This document shows positions 37,088-49,485 of a stretch of 64,000 nt of DNA, in pieces (position 1 is the first letter of the stretch; each line of letters opens with the position of its first letter). The notes beneath the pieces were generated by a model. The model had not been told where the DNA came from and ran no database searches. It saw only the letters and a list, made by a program, of their open reading frames with translations. A program made the position numbers and the translations under genes. This DNA is from Viola odorata. Lineage: Eukaryota > Streptophyta > Magnoliopsida > Malpighiales > Violaceae. The DNA lies in contig OY829537.1 in NCBI GenBank assembly GCA_963691705.1, positions 40,055,514-40,119,513 of the forward strand, written 5' to 3'.

Positions 37088-39399
37088 GGTATCCGGGCGA
37101 GGCTAGCGCAATCACGGATCCTGATGAAGAAAATAAAGGTATTCGGGCGAGGCTATCGCAGTCACGGACGCTGATGCAGAAATGTAAAGGTATCCGGGCG
37201 AGGCTATCGTAGTCACGGATGCTGATGTAGAAATGTAAAGGTATTCAGGCGAGGCTATCGCAGTCACGTACGCTGATGCAGAAATGTCAAGGAATCCGGG
37301 CGAGGCTATCGTAGTCACGGATACTGATACAGAAAAGTAAAGGAATCCGGGCGAGGCTATCGTAGGCACGGATGCTGATGTAGAAATGTAAAGGTATTCA
37401 GGCGAGGCTATCGCAGTCACGGACGCTGATGCAGAAATGTAAAGGTATCCGGGCGAGGTTGTCGCAGTCACGGATACTGATACAGAAAAGTAAAGGAATC
37501 CGGGCGAGGCTATCGCAGTCACGGACGCTGATGCAGAAAATGTAAAGGAATCCGAGCGAGGCTATCGTAGTCACGGATACTGATACAGAAAAGTAAAGGA
37601 ATCCGGGCGAGGCTATCGTAGGCACGGATGCTGATGTAGAAATGTAAAGGTATTCAGGGCGAGGCTGTCGCAGTCACTGATAGTGATACAGAAAAGTAAA
37701 GGAACCCGGGTGAGGCTATCGCCGTCACGGACGCTGATGCAGAAATGTAAAGGTACTCAGGCGCGGCTATCGCAGTCACGGACGCTGATGCAGAAATGTA
37801 AAGGTATCCGGGCGAGGCTAGCGCAATCACGGATCCTGATGAAGAAAATAAAGGTATTCGGGCGAGGCTATCGCAGTCACGGACGCTGATGCAGAAATGT
37901 AAAGGTATCCGGGCGAGGCTATCGTAGTCACGGATGCTGATGTAGAAATGTAAAGGTATTCAGGACAGGCTATCGCAGTCACGCACGCTGATGCAGAAAT
38001 GTAAAGGTATCTGGGCGAGGCTGTCGCAGTCACGGATACTGATACAGAAATGTAAAGGTATCCGGGCGAGGCTTTGGCAGTCACGGACGCTGATGCAGAA
38101 ATGTAAAGGTATCCGGGCGAGGCTAGCGCAATCATGGATCTTGATGAAGAAAATAAAGGTATCCGGGCGAGGCTATCGCACTCACGGACAATGATGCAGA
38201 AATGTAAAGATATCCGGGCGAGGCTATCGTAGTCACGGATGCTGATGTAGAAATGTAAAGGTATTCAGGCGAGGCTATCGCAGTCACGGACGCTGATGCA
38301 GAAATGTAAAGGTATCCGGGCGAGGCTGTCGTAGTCACGGATACTGATACAGAAATGTAAAGGTATCCGGGCAAGACTTTCGCAGTCACGGACGCTGACG
38401 CAGAAATGTAAAAGTATCCGGGCGAGGCTGTCGCAGCCACTGATACTGATACAGAAAAGTAAAGGAATCCGGGTGAGGCTATCGCCGTCACGGACGCTGA
38501 TGCAGAAATGTAACGGTACTCAGGCGCGGCTATCGCAGTCACGGACGCTGATGCAGAAATGTAAAGGTATCCGGGCGAGGCTAGCGCAATCACGGATACT
38601 GATGAAGAAAATAAAGGTATTCGGGCGAGGCTATCGCAGTCACGGACGCTGATGCAGAAATGTAAAGGTATCCGGGCGAGGCTATCGTAGTCACGGATGC
38701 TGATGTAAAATTGTAAAGGTATTCAGGCGAGGCTATCGCAGTCACGTACGCTGATGCAGAAATGTAAAGGAATCCGGGCGAGGCTATCGTAGTCACGGAT
38801 ACTGATACAGAAAAGTAAAGGAATCCGGGCGACGCTATCGTAGGCACGGATGCTGATGTAGAAATGTAAAGGTATTCAGGCGAGGCTATCGCAGTCACGG
38901 ACGCTGATGCAGAAATGTAAAAGTATCCGGGCGAGGTTGTCGCAGTCACGGATACAGATACAGAAAAGTAAAGGAATCCGGGAGAGGCTATCGCAGTCAC
39001 GGACGCTGATGCAGAAATGTAAAGGAATCCGAGCGAGGCTATCGTAGTCACGGATACTGATACAGAAAAGTAAAGGAATCCGGGCGAGGCTATCGTAGTC
39101 ACGGATACTGATACACAAAAGTAAAGGAATCCGGGCGAGGCTATCGTAGTCACGGATGCTGATGTAGAAATGTAAAGGTATTCAGTCGAGGCTATCGCAG
39201 TCACGGACGCTGATGCAGAAATGTAAAGGTATCCGGGCGAGGCTACCGCAATCACGGATCCTGATGAAGAAAATAAAGGTATTCGGGCGAGGCTATCGCA
39301 GTCACGTACGCTGATGCAGAAATGTAAAGGTATCTGGGCGAGGCTGTCGCAGTCACGGATACTGATACAGAAATGTAAAGGTATCCAGGCGAGGCTTTC
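37088..39399 (+). repeat. HOR segments matching 6488-8951
   Basis: Short monomers start at 37088, 37803, 38108, 38566 and 39228. Rare markers of the 3,666-bp family (gcactcacgg, tgacgcag, gcagccactg, taacgg, ggatactgatgaag, aaattg) are all present. A private gacgctatcgtaggc is near 38831. The first segment is 715 bp, one more than usual, because of the extra A in the monomer at 37495. Confidence 0.88.
37495..37546 (+). repeat. Monomer with one extra A (52 bp)
   Basis: It reads gatgcagaaaatgtaaa, where all other A-type monomers have gatgcagaaatgtaaa. It is a single-base gain in a run of A and the only such case in the window. It may be real or a base-calling or consensus error. Confidence 0.9.
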
Positions 39400-42300
39400 G
39401 CAGTCACGGACGCTGATGCAGAAATGTAAAGGTATCCGGGCGAGGCTGTCGCAGTCACGGATACTGATACAGAAAAGTAAAGGAATCCGGGTGAGGCTAT
39501 CGTAGGCACGGATGCTGATGTAGAAATGTAAAGGTATTCAGGCGAGGCTATCGCAGTCACGGACGCTGATGCAGAAATGTAAAGGTATCCGGGCGAGGTT
39601 GTCGCAGTCACGGATACTGATACAGAAAAGTAAAGGAATCCGGGCGAGGCTATCGTAGTCACGGATACTGATACACAAAAGTAAAGGAATCCGGGCGAGG
39701 CTATCGTAGTCACGGATGCTGATGTAGAAATGTAAAGGTATTCAGTCGAGGCTATCGCAGTCACGGACGCTGATGCAGAAATGTAAAGGTATCCGGGCGA
39801 GGCTGTTGCAGTCACGGATACTGATACAGAAAAGTAAAGGAATCCGGGCGAGGCTATCGCAGTCACGGACGCTGATGCAGAAATGTAAAGGTATCCGGGC
39901 GAGGCTGTCGTAGTCACGGATACTGATACAGAAAAGTAAAGGTATCTAGGCGAGGCTGTCTCAGTCACGGATACTGATACAGAAAAGTAAAGTAATCCGG
40001 GCGAGGCTATCGCAGTCACGGAAGCTGATGCAGAAAAGTAAAGGTATCCGGGCGAGCCTATCGCAGTCATGGACTCTGATGCAGAAATGTAAAGGAATCC
40101 GAGCGAGGCTATCGTAGTCACGGATACTGATACAGAAAAGTAAAGGAATCCGGGCGAGGCTATCGTAGTCACGGATGCTGATGTAGAAATGTAAAGGTAT
40201 TCAGGCGAGGCTATCGCAGTCACGGACGCTGATGCAGAAACGTAAAGGTATCCGGGCGAGGCTGTCGCAGTCACTGATACTGATACAGAAAAGTAAAGGA
40301 ATCCGGGTGAGGCTATCGCCGTCACGGACGCTGATGCAGAAATGTAAAGGTACTCAGGCGCGGCTATCGCAGTCACGGACGCTGATGCAGAAATGTAAAG
40401 GTACTCAGGCGCGGCTATCGCAGTCACGGACGCTGATGCAGAAATGTAAAGGTATCCGGGCGAGGCAAGCGCAATCACGGATCCTGATGAAGAAAATAAA
40501 GGTATTCGGGCGAGGCTATCGCAGTCACGTACGCTGATGCAGAAATGTAAAGGTATCTGGGCGAGGCTGTCGCAGTCACGGATACTGATACAGAAATGTA
40601 AAGGTATCCGGGCGAGGCTTTCGCAGTCACGGACGCTGATGCAGAAATGTAAAGGTATCCGAGCGAGGCTAGCGCAATCATGGATCTTGATGAAGAAAAT
40701 AAAGGTATCCGGGCGAGGCTATCGCCGTCACGGACGCTGATGCAGAAATGTAAAGGTACTCAGGCGCGGCTATCGCAGTCACGTACGCTGATGCAGAAAT
40801 GTAAAGGTATCTGGACGAGGCTGTCGCAGTCACGGATACTGATACAGAAATGTAAAGGTATCCGGGCGAGGCTTTCGCAGTCACGGACAATGATGCAGAA
40901 ATGTAAAGATATCCGGGCGAGGCTATCGTAGTCACGGATGCTGATGTAGAAATGTAAAGGTATCCGGGCAAGACTTTCGCAGTCACGGACGCTGATGCAG
41001 AAATGTAAAAGTATCCGGGCGAGGCTGTCGCAGTCACTGATACTGATACAGAAAGGTAAAGGAATCCGGGTGAGGCTATCGCCGTCACGGACGCTGATGC
41101 AGAAATGTAAAGGTACTCAGGCGCGGCAATCGCAGTCACGGACGCTGATGCAGAAATGTAAAGGTATCCGGGCGAGGCTGTCGCAGTCACGGATACTGAT
41201 ACACAAATGTAAAGGTATCCGGGCAAGACTTTCGCAGTCACGGACGCTGATGCAGAAATGTAAAAGTATCCGGGCGAGGCTGTCGCAGTCACTGATACTG
41301 ATACAGAAAGGTAAAGGAATCCGGGTGAGGCTATCGCCGTTACGGACGCTGATGCAGAAATGTAAAGGTACTCAGGCGCGGCTATCGCAGTCACGGACGC
41401 TGATGCAGAAATGTAAAGGTATCCGGGCGAGGCTAGCGCAATCACGGATCCTGATGAAGAAAATAAAGGTATTCGGGCGAGGCTATCGCAGTCACGGACG
41501 CTGATGCAGAAATGTAAAGGTATCCGGGCGAGGCTATCGTAGTCACGGATGCTGATACAGAAATGTAAAGGTATCCGGGCAAGACTTTCGCAGTCACGGA
41601 CGCTGACGCAGAAATGTAAAAGTATCCGGGCGAGGCTGTCGTAGCCACTGATACTGATACAGAAAAGTAAAGGAATCCGGGTGAGGCTATCGCCGTCACG
41701 GACGCTGATGCAGAAATGTAACGGTACTCAGGCGCGGCTATCGCAGTCACGGACGCTGATGCAGAAATGTAAAGGTATCCGGGCGAGGCTAGCGCAATCA
41801 CGGATCCTGATGAAGATAATAAAGGTATTCGGGCGAGGCTATCGCAGTCACGGACGCTGATGCAGAAATGTAAAGGTATCCGGGCGAGGCTATCGTAGTC
41901 ACGGATGCTGATGTAGAAATGTAAAGGTATTCAGGCGAGGCTATCGCAGTCACGTACGCTGATGCAGAAATGTAAAGGAATCCGGGCGAGGCTATCGTAG
42001 TCACGGATACTGATACAGAAAAGTAAAGAAATCCGGGCGAGGCTATCGTAGGCACGGATGCTGATGTAGAAATGTAAAGGTATTCAGGCGAGGCTATCGC
42101 AGTCATGGACACTGATGCAGAAATGTAAAGGTATCCGGGCGAGGTTGTCGGAGTCACGGATACTGATACAGAAAAGTAAAGGAATCCGGGCGAGGCTATC
42201 GCAGTCACGGACGCTGATGCAGAAATGTAAAGGAATCCGAGCGAGGCTATCGTAGTCACGGATACTGATACAGAAAAGTAAAGGAATCCGGGCGAGGCTA

Positions 42301-42761
42301 TCGTAGGCACGGATGCTGATGTAGAAATGTAAAGGTATTCATGGCGAGGCTGTCGCAGTCACTGATAGTGATACAGAAAAGTAAAGGAACCCGGGTGAGG
42401 CTATCGCCGTCACGGACGCTGATGCAGAAATGTAAAGGTACTCAGGCGCGGCTATCGCAGTCACGGACGCTGATGCAGAAATGTAAAGGTATCCGGGCGA
42501 GGCTAGCGCAATCACGGATCCTGAGGAAGAAAATAAAGGTATTCGGGCGAGGCTATCGCAGTCACGGACGCTGATGCAGAAATGTAAAGGTATCCGGGCG
42601 AGGCTATCGTAGTCACGGATGCTGATGTAGAAATGTAAAGGTATTCAGGACAAGCTATCGCAGTCACGTACGCTGATGCAGAAATGTAAAGGTATCTGGG
42701 CGAGGCTGTCGCAGTCACGGATACTGATACAGAAATGTAAAGGTATCCGGGCGAGGCTTTG
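39400..42761 (+). repeat. 66-monomer HOR, 3,362 bp, copy 1 of 3
   Basis: Short monomers start at 40451, 40654, 41418, 41774 and 42488, and the J monomer (attcatggcg form) is at 42334. The left edge is fixed by ctttcgcag at 39399 against ctttggcag at 42761. The copy includes the 1,223/1,325-bp E-free segment, the gcaagcgcaatc E variant, gcggcaatcgcag near 41125, gccgttacgg near 41338, and the gaagataataaa E monomer at 41774. The 10-11 kb region lacks the 356-bp segment 41418-41773. Confidence 0.9.
41519..41569 (+). repeat. Hybrid monomer: B front, C back
   Basis: The unit reads gctatcgtagtcacggatgc as in B and then tgatacagaaatgtaaa as in C. It joins a normal post-E segment to the 3,666-family series tgacgcag, gtagccactg and taacgg. 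It recurs at 44881-44931 and 48243-48293, so the joint formed before the 3,362-bp triplication. Relative to 10-11 kb it marks a 356-bp (seven-monomer) insertion. Confidence 0.85.
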
Positions 42762-45700
42762 GCAGTCACGGACGCTGATGCAGAAATGTAAAGGTATCCG
42801 GGCGAGGCTGTCGCAGTCACGGATACTGATACAGAAAAGTAAAGGAATCCGGGTGAGGCTATCGTAGGCACGGATGCTGATGTAGAAATGTAAAGGTATT
42901 CAGGCGAGGCTATCGCAGTCACGGACGCTGATGCAGAAATGTAAAGGTATCCGGGCGAGGTTGTCGCAGTCACGGATACTGATACAGAAAAGTAAAGGAA
43001 TCCGGGCGAGGCTATCGTAGTCACGGATACTGATACACAAAAGTAAAGGAATCCGGGCGAGGCTATCGTAGTCACGGATGCTGATGTAGAAATGTAAAGG
43101 TATTCAGTCGAGGCTATCGCAGTCACGGACGCTGATGCAGAAATGTAAAGGTATCCGGGCGAGGCTGTTGCAGTCACGGATACTGATACAGAAAAGTAAA
43201 GGAATCCGGGCGAGGCTATCGCAGTCACGGACGCTGATGCAGAAATGTAAAGGTATCCGGGCGAGGCTGTCGTAGTCACGGATACTGATACAGAAAAGTA
43301 AAGGTATCTAGGCGAGGCTGTCTCAGTCACGGATACTGATACAGAAAAGTAAAGTAATCCGGGCGAGGCTATCGCAGTCACGGAAGCTGATGCAGAAAAG
43401 TAAAGGTATCCGGGCGAGCCTATCGCAGTCATGGACTCTGATGCAGAAATGTAAAGGAATCCGAGCGAGGCTATCGTAGTCACGGATACTGATACAGAAA
43501 AGTAAAGGAATCCGGGCGAGGCTATCGTAGTCACGGATGCTGATGTAGAAATGTAAAGGTATTCAGGCGAGGCTATCGCAGTCACGGACGCTGATGCAGA
43601 AACGTAAAGGTATCCGGGCGAGGCTGTCGCAGTCACTGATACTGATACAGAAAAGTAAAGGAATCCGGGTGAGGCTATCGCCGTCACGGACGCTGATGCA
43701 GAAATGTAAAGGTACTCAGGCGCGGCTATCGCAGTCACGGACGCTGATGCAGAAATGTAAAGGTACTCAGGCGCGGCTATCGCAGTCACGGACGCTGATG
43801 CAGAAATGTAAAGGTATCCGGGCGAGGCAAGCGCAATCACGGATCCTGATGAAGAAAATAAAGGTATTCGGGCGAGGCTATCGCAGTCACGTACGCTGAT
43901 GCAGAAATGTAAAGGTATCTGGGCGAGGCTGTCGCAGTCACGGATACTGATACAGAAATGTAAAGGTATCCGGGCGAGGCTTTCGCAGTCACGGACGCTG
44001 ATGCAGAAATGTAAAGGTATCCGAGCGAGGCTAGCGCAATCATGGATCTTGATGAAGAAAATAAAGGTATCCGGGCGAGGCTATCGCCGTCACGGACGCT
44101 GATGCAGAAATGTAAAGGTACTCAGGCGCGGCTATCGCAGTCACGTACGCTGATGCAGAAATGTAAAGGTATCTGGACGAGGCTGTCGCAGTCACGGATA
44201 CTGATACAGAAATGTAAAGGTATCCGGGCGAGGCTTTCGCAGTCACGGACAATGATGCAGAAATGTAAAGATATCCGGGCGAGGCTATCGTAGTCACGGA
44301 TGCTGATGTAGAAATGTAAAGGTATCCGGGCAAGACTTTCGCAGTCACGGACGCTGATGCAGAAATGTAAAAGTATCCGGGCGAGGCTGTCGCAGTCACT
44401 GATACTGATACAGAAAGGTAAAGGAATCCGGGTGAGGCTATCGCCGTCACGGACGCTGATGCAGAAATGTAAAGGTACTCAGGCGCGGCAATCGCAGTCA
44501 CGGACGCTGATGCAGAAATGTAAAGGTATCCGGGCGAGGCTGTCGCAGTCACGGATACTGATACACAAATGTAAAGGTATCCGGGCAAGACTTTCGCAGT
44601 CACGGACGCTGATGCAGAAATGTAAAAGTATCCGGGCGAGGCTGTCGCAGTCACTGATACTGATACAGAAAGGTAAAGGAATCCGGGTGAGGCTATCGCC
44701 GTTACGGACGCTGATGCAGAAATGTAAAGGTACTCAGGCGCGGCTATCGCAGTCACGGACGCTGATGCAGAAATGTAAAGGTATCCGGGCGAGGCTAGCG
44801 CAATCACGGATCCTGATGAAGAAAATAAAGGTATTCGGGCGAGGCTATCGCAGTCACGGACGCTGATGCAGAAATGTAAAGGTATCCGGGCGAGGCTATC
44901 GTAGTCACGGATGCTGATACAGAAATGTAAAGGTATCCGGGCAAGACTTTCGCAGTCACGGACGCTGACGCAGAAATGTAAAAGTATCCGGGCGAGGCTG
45001 TCGTAGCCACTGATACTGATACAGAAAAGTAAAGGAATCCGGGTGAGGCTATCGCCGTCACGGACGCTGATGCAGAAATGTAACGGTACTCAGGCGCGGC
45101 TATCGCAGTCACGGACGCTGATGCAGAAATGTAAAGGTATCCGGGCGAGGCTAGCGCAATCACGGATCCTGATGAAGATAATAAAGGTATTCGGGCGAGG
45201 CTATCGCAGTCACGGACGCTGATGCAGAAATGTAAAGGTATCCGGGCGAGGCTATCGTAGTCACGGATGCTGATGTAGAAATGTAAAGGTATTCAGGCGA
45301 GGCTATCGCAGTCACGTACGCTGATGCAGAAATGTAAAGGAATCCGGGCGAGGCTATCGTAGTCACGGATACTGATACAGAAAAGTAAAGAAATCCGGGC
45401 GAGGCTATCGTAGGCACGGATGCTGATGTAGAAATGTAAAGGTATTCAGGCGAGGCTATCGCAGTCATGGACACTGATGCAGAAATGTAAAGGTATCCGG
45501 GCGAGGTTGTCGGAGTCACGGATACTGATACAGAAAAGTAAAGGAATCCGGGCGAGGCTATCGCAGTCACGGACGCTGATGCAGAAATGTAAAGGAATCC
45601 GAGCGAGGCTATCGTAGTCACGGATACTGATACAGAAAAGTAAAGGAATCCGGGCGAGGCTATCGTAGGCACGGATGCTGATGTAGAAATGTAAAGGTAT

Positions 45701-46123
45701 TCATGGCGAGGCTGTCGCAGTCACTGATAGTGATACAGAAAAGTAAAGGAACCCGGGTGAGGCTATCGCCGTCACGGACGCTGATGCAGAAATGTAAAGG
45801 TACTCAGGCGCGGCTATCGCAGTCACGGACGCTGATGCAGAAATGTAAAGGTATCCGGGCGAGGCTAGCGCAATCACGGATCCTGAGGAAGAAAATAAAG
45901 GTATTCGGGCGAGGCTATCGCAGTCACGGACGCTGATGCAGAAATGTAAAGGTATCCGGGCGAGGCTATCGTAGTCACGGATGCTGATGTAGAAATGTAA
46001 AGGTATTCAGGACAAGCTATCGCAGTCACGTACGCTGATGCAGAAATGTAAAGGTATCTGGGCGAGGCTGTCGCAGTCACGGATACTGATACAGAAATGT
46101 AAAGGTATCCGGGCGAGGCTTTG
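42762..46123 (+). repeat. 66-monomer HOR, 3,362 bp, copy 2 of 3
   Basis: Short monomers start at 43813, 44016, 44780, 45136 and 45850, each exactly 3,362 bp after copy 1. All rare markers of copy 1 are repeated, and every translated frame compared is identical. The E-free segment is 1,325 bp (42538-43812) because the unit now follows the ctttggcag series. Confidence 0.9.
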
Positions 46124-49100
46124 GCAGTCACGGACGCTGATGCAGAAATGTAAAGGTATCCGGGCGAGGCTGTCGCAGTCACGGATACTGATACAGAAAA
46201 GTAAAGGAATCCGGGTGAGGCTATCGTAGGCACGGATGCTGATGTAGAAATGTAAAGGTATTCAGGCGAGGCTATCGCAGTCACGGACGCTGATGCAGAA
46301 ATGTAAAGGTATCCGGGCGAGGTTGTCGCAGTCACGGATACTGATACAGAAAAGTAAAGGAATCCGGGCGAGGCTATCGTAGTCACGGATACTGATACAC
46401 AAAAGTAAAGGAATCCGGGCGAGGCTATCGTAGTCACGGATGCTGATGTAGAAATGTAAAGGTATTCAGTCGAGGCTATCGCAGTCACGGACGCTGATGC
46501 AGAAATGTAAAGGTATCCGGGCGAGGCTGTTGCAGTCACGGATACTGATACAGAAAAGTAAAGGAATCCGGGCGAGGCTATCGCAGTCACGGACGCTGAT
46601 GCAGAAATGTAAAGGTATCCGGGCGAGGCTGTCGTAGTCACGGATACTGATACAGAAAAGTAAAGGTATCTAGGCGAGGCTGTCTCAGTCACGGATACTG
46701 ATACAGAAAAGTAAAGTAATCCGGGCGAGGCTATCGCAGTCACGGAAGCTGATGCAGAAAAGTAAAGGTATCCGGGCGAGCCTATCGCAGTCATGGACTC
46801 TGATGCAGAAATGTAAAGGAATCCGAGCGAGGCTATCGTAGTCACGGATACTGATACAGAAAAGTAAAGGAATCCGGGCGAGGCTATCGTAGTCACGGAT
46901 GCTGATGTAGAAATGTAAAGGTATTCAGGCGAGGCTATCGCAGTCACGGACGCTGATGCAGAAACGTAAAGGTATCCGGGCGAGGCTGTCGCAGTCACTG
47001 ATACTGATACAGAAAAGTAAAGGAATCCGGGTGAGGCTATCGCCGTCACGGACGCTGATGCAGAAATGTAAAGGTACTCAGGCGCGGCTATCGCAGTCAC
47101 GGACGCTGATGCAGAAATGTAAAGGTACTCAGGCGCGGCTATCGCAGTCACGGACGCTGATGCAGAAATGTAAAGGTATCCGGGCGAGGCAAGCGCAATC
47201 ACGGATCCTGATGAAGAAAATAAAGGTATTCGGGCGAGGCTATCGCAGTCACGTACGCTGATGCAGAAATGTAAAGGTATCTGGGCGAGGCTGTCGCAGT
47301 CACGGATACTGATACAGAAATGTAAAGGTATCCGGGCGAGGCTTTCGCAGTCACGGACGCTGATGCAGAAATGTAAAGGTATCCGAGCGAGGCTAGCGCA
47401 ATCATGGATCTTGATGAAGAAAATAAAGGTATCCGGGCGAGGCTATCGCCGTCACGGACGCTGATGCAGAAATGTAAAGGTACTCAGGCGCGGCTATCGC
47501 AGTCACGTACGCTGATGCAGAAATGTAAAGGTATCTGGACGAGGCTGTCGCAGTCACGGATACTGATACAGAAATGTAAAGGTATCCGGGCGAGGCTTTC
47601 GCAGTCACGGACAATGATGCAGAAATGTAAAGATATCCGGGCGAGGCTATCGTAGTCACGGATGCTGATGTAGAAATGTAAAGGTATCCGGGCAAGACTT
47701 TCGCAGTCACGGACGCTGATGCAGAAATGTAAAAGTATCCGGGCGAGGCTGTCGCAGTCACTGATACTGATACAGAAAGGTAAAGGAATCCGGGTGAGGC
47801 TATCGCCGTCACGGACGCTGATGCAGAAATGTAAAGGTACTCAGGCGCGGCAATCGCAGTCACGGACGCTGATGCAGAAATGTAAAGGTATCCGGGCGAG
47901 GCTGTCGCAGTCACGGATACTGATACACAAATGTAAAGGTATCCGGGCAAGACTTTCGCAGTCACGGACGCTGATGCAGAAATGTAAAAGTATCCGGGCG
48001 AGGCTGTCGCAGTCACTGATACTGATACAGAAAGGTAAAGGAATCCGGGTGAGGCTATCGCCGTTACGGACGCTGATGCAGAAATGTAAAGGTACTCAGG
48101 CGCGGCTATCGCAGTCACGGACGCTGATGCAGAAATGTAAAGGTATCCGGGCGAGGCTAGCGCAATCACGGATCCTGATGAAGAAAATAAAGGTATTCGG
48201 GCGAGGCTATCGCAGTCACGGACGCTGATGCAGAAATGTAAAGGTATCCGGGCGAGGCTATCGTAGTCACGGATGCTGATACAGAAATGTAAAGGTATCC
48301 GGGCAAGACTTTCGCAGTCACGGACGCTGACGCAGAAATGTAAAAGTATCCGGGCGAGGCTGTCGTAGCCACTGATACTGATACAGAAAAGTAAAGGAAT
48401 CCGGGTGAGGCTATCGCCGTCACGGACGCTGATGCAGAAATGTAACGGTACTCAGGCGCGGCTATCGCAGTCACGGACGCTGATGCAGAAATGTAAAGGT
48501 ATCCGGGCGAGGCTAGCGCAATCACGGATCCTGATGAAGATAATAAAGGTATTCGGGCGAGGCTATCGCAGTCACGGACGCTGATGCAGAAATGTAAAGG
48601 TATCCGGGCGAGGCTATCGTAGTCACGGATGCTGATGTAGAAATGTAAAGGTATTCAGGCGAGGCTATCGCAGTCACGTACGCTGATGCAGAAATGTAAA
48701 GGAATCCGGGCGAGGCTATCGTAGTCACGGATACTGATACAGAAAAGTAAAGAAATCCGGGCGAGGCTATCGTAGGCACGGATGCTGATGTAGAAATGTA
48801 AAGGTATTCAGGCGAGGCTATCGCAGTCATGGACACTGATGCAGAAATGTAAAGGTATCCGGGCGAGGTTGTCGGAGTCACGGATACTGATACAGAAAAG
48901 TAAAGGAATCCGGGCGAGGCTATCGCAGTCACGGACGCTGATGCAGAAATGTAAAGGAATCCGAGCGAGGCTATCGTAGTCACGGATACTGATACAGAAA
49001 AGTAAAGGAATCCGGGCGAGGCTATCGTAGGCACGGATGCTGATGTAGAAATGTAAAGGTATTCATGGCGAGGCTGTCGCAGTCACTGATAGTGATACAG

Positions 49101-49485
49101 AAAAGTAAAGGAACCCGGGTGAGGCTATCGCCGTCACGGACGCTGATGCAGAAATGTAAAGGTACTCAGGCGCGGCTATCGCAGTCACGGACGCTGATGC
49201 AGAAATGTAAAGGTATCCGGGCGAGGCTAGCGCAATCACGGATCCTGAGGAAGAAAATAAAGGTATTCGGGCGAGGCTATCGCAGTCACGGACGCTGATG
49301 CAGAAATGTAAAGGTATCCGGGCGAGGCTATCGTAGTCACGGATGCTGATGTAGAAATGTAAAGGTATTCAGGACAAGCTATCGCAGTCACGTACGCTGA
49401 TGCAGAAATGTAAAGGTATCTGGGCGAGGCTGTCGCAGTCACGGATACTGATACAGAAATGTAAAGGTATCCGGGCGAGGCTTTG
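46124..49485 (+). repeat. 66-monomer HOR, 3,362 bp, copy 3 of 3
   Basis: Short monomers start at 47175, 47378, 48142, 48498 and 49212. It is identical to copies 1 and 2 in all frames compared. The 3,362-bp periodicity continues to 49533, where the expected gtcgcag becomes agcgcaat, the F monomer at 49517. The periodic tract is therefore 39400-49533, slightly over three copies. Confidence 0.9.

Noticed and set aside
37495..37546. Extra A as a functional frame change
   Set aside because: It is a single homopolymer difference in one of 1,256 monomers, more likely a random mutation or consensus error.
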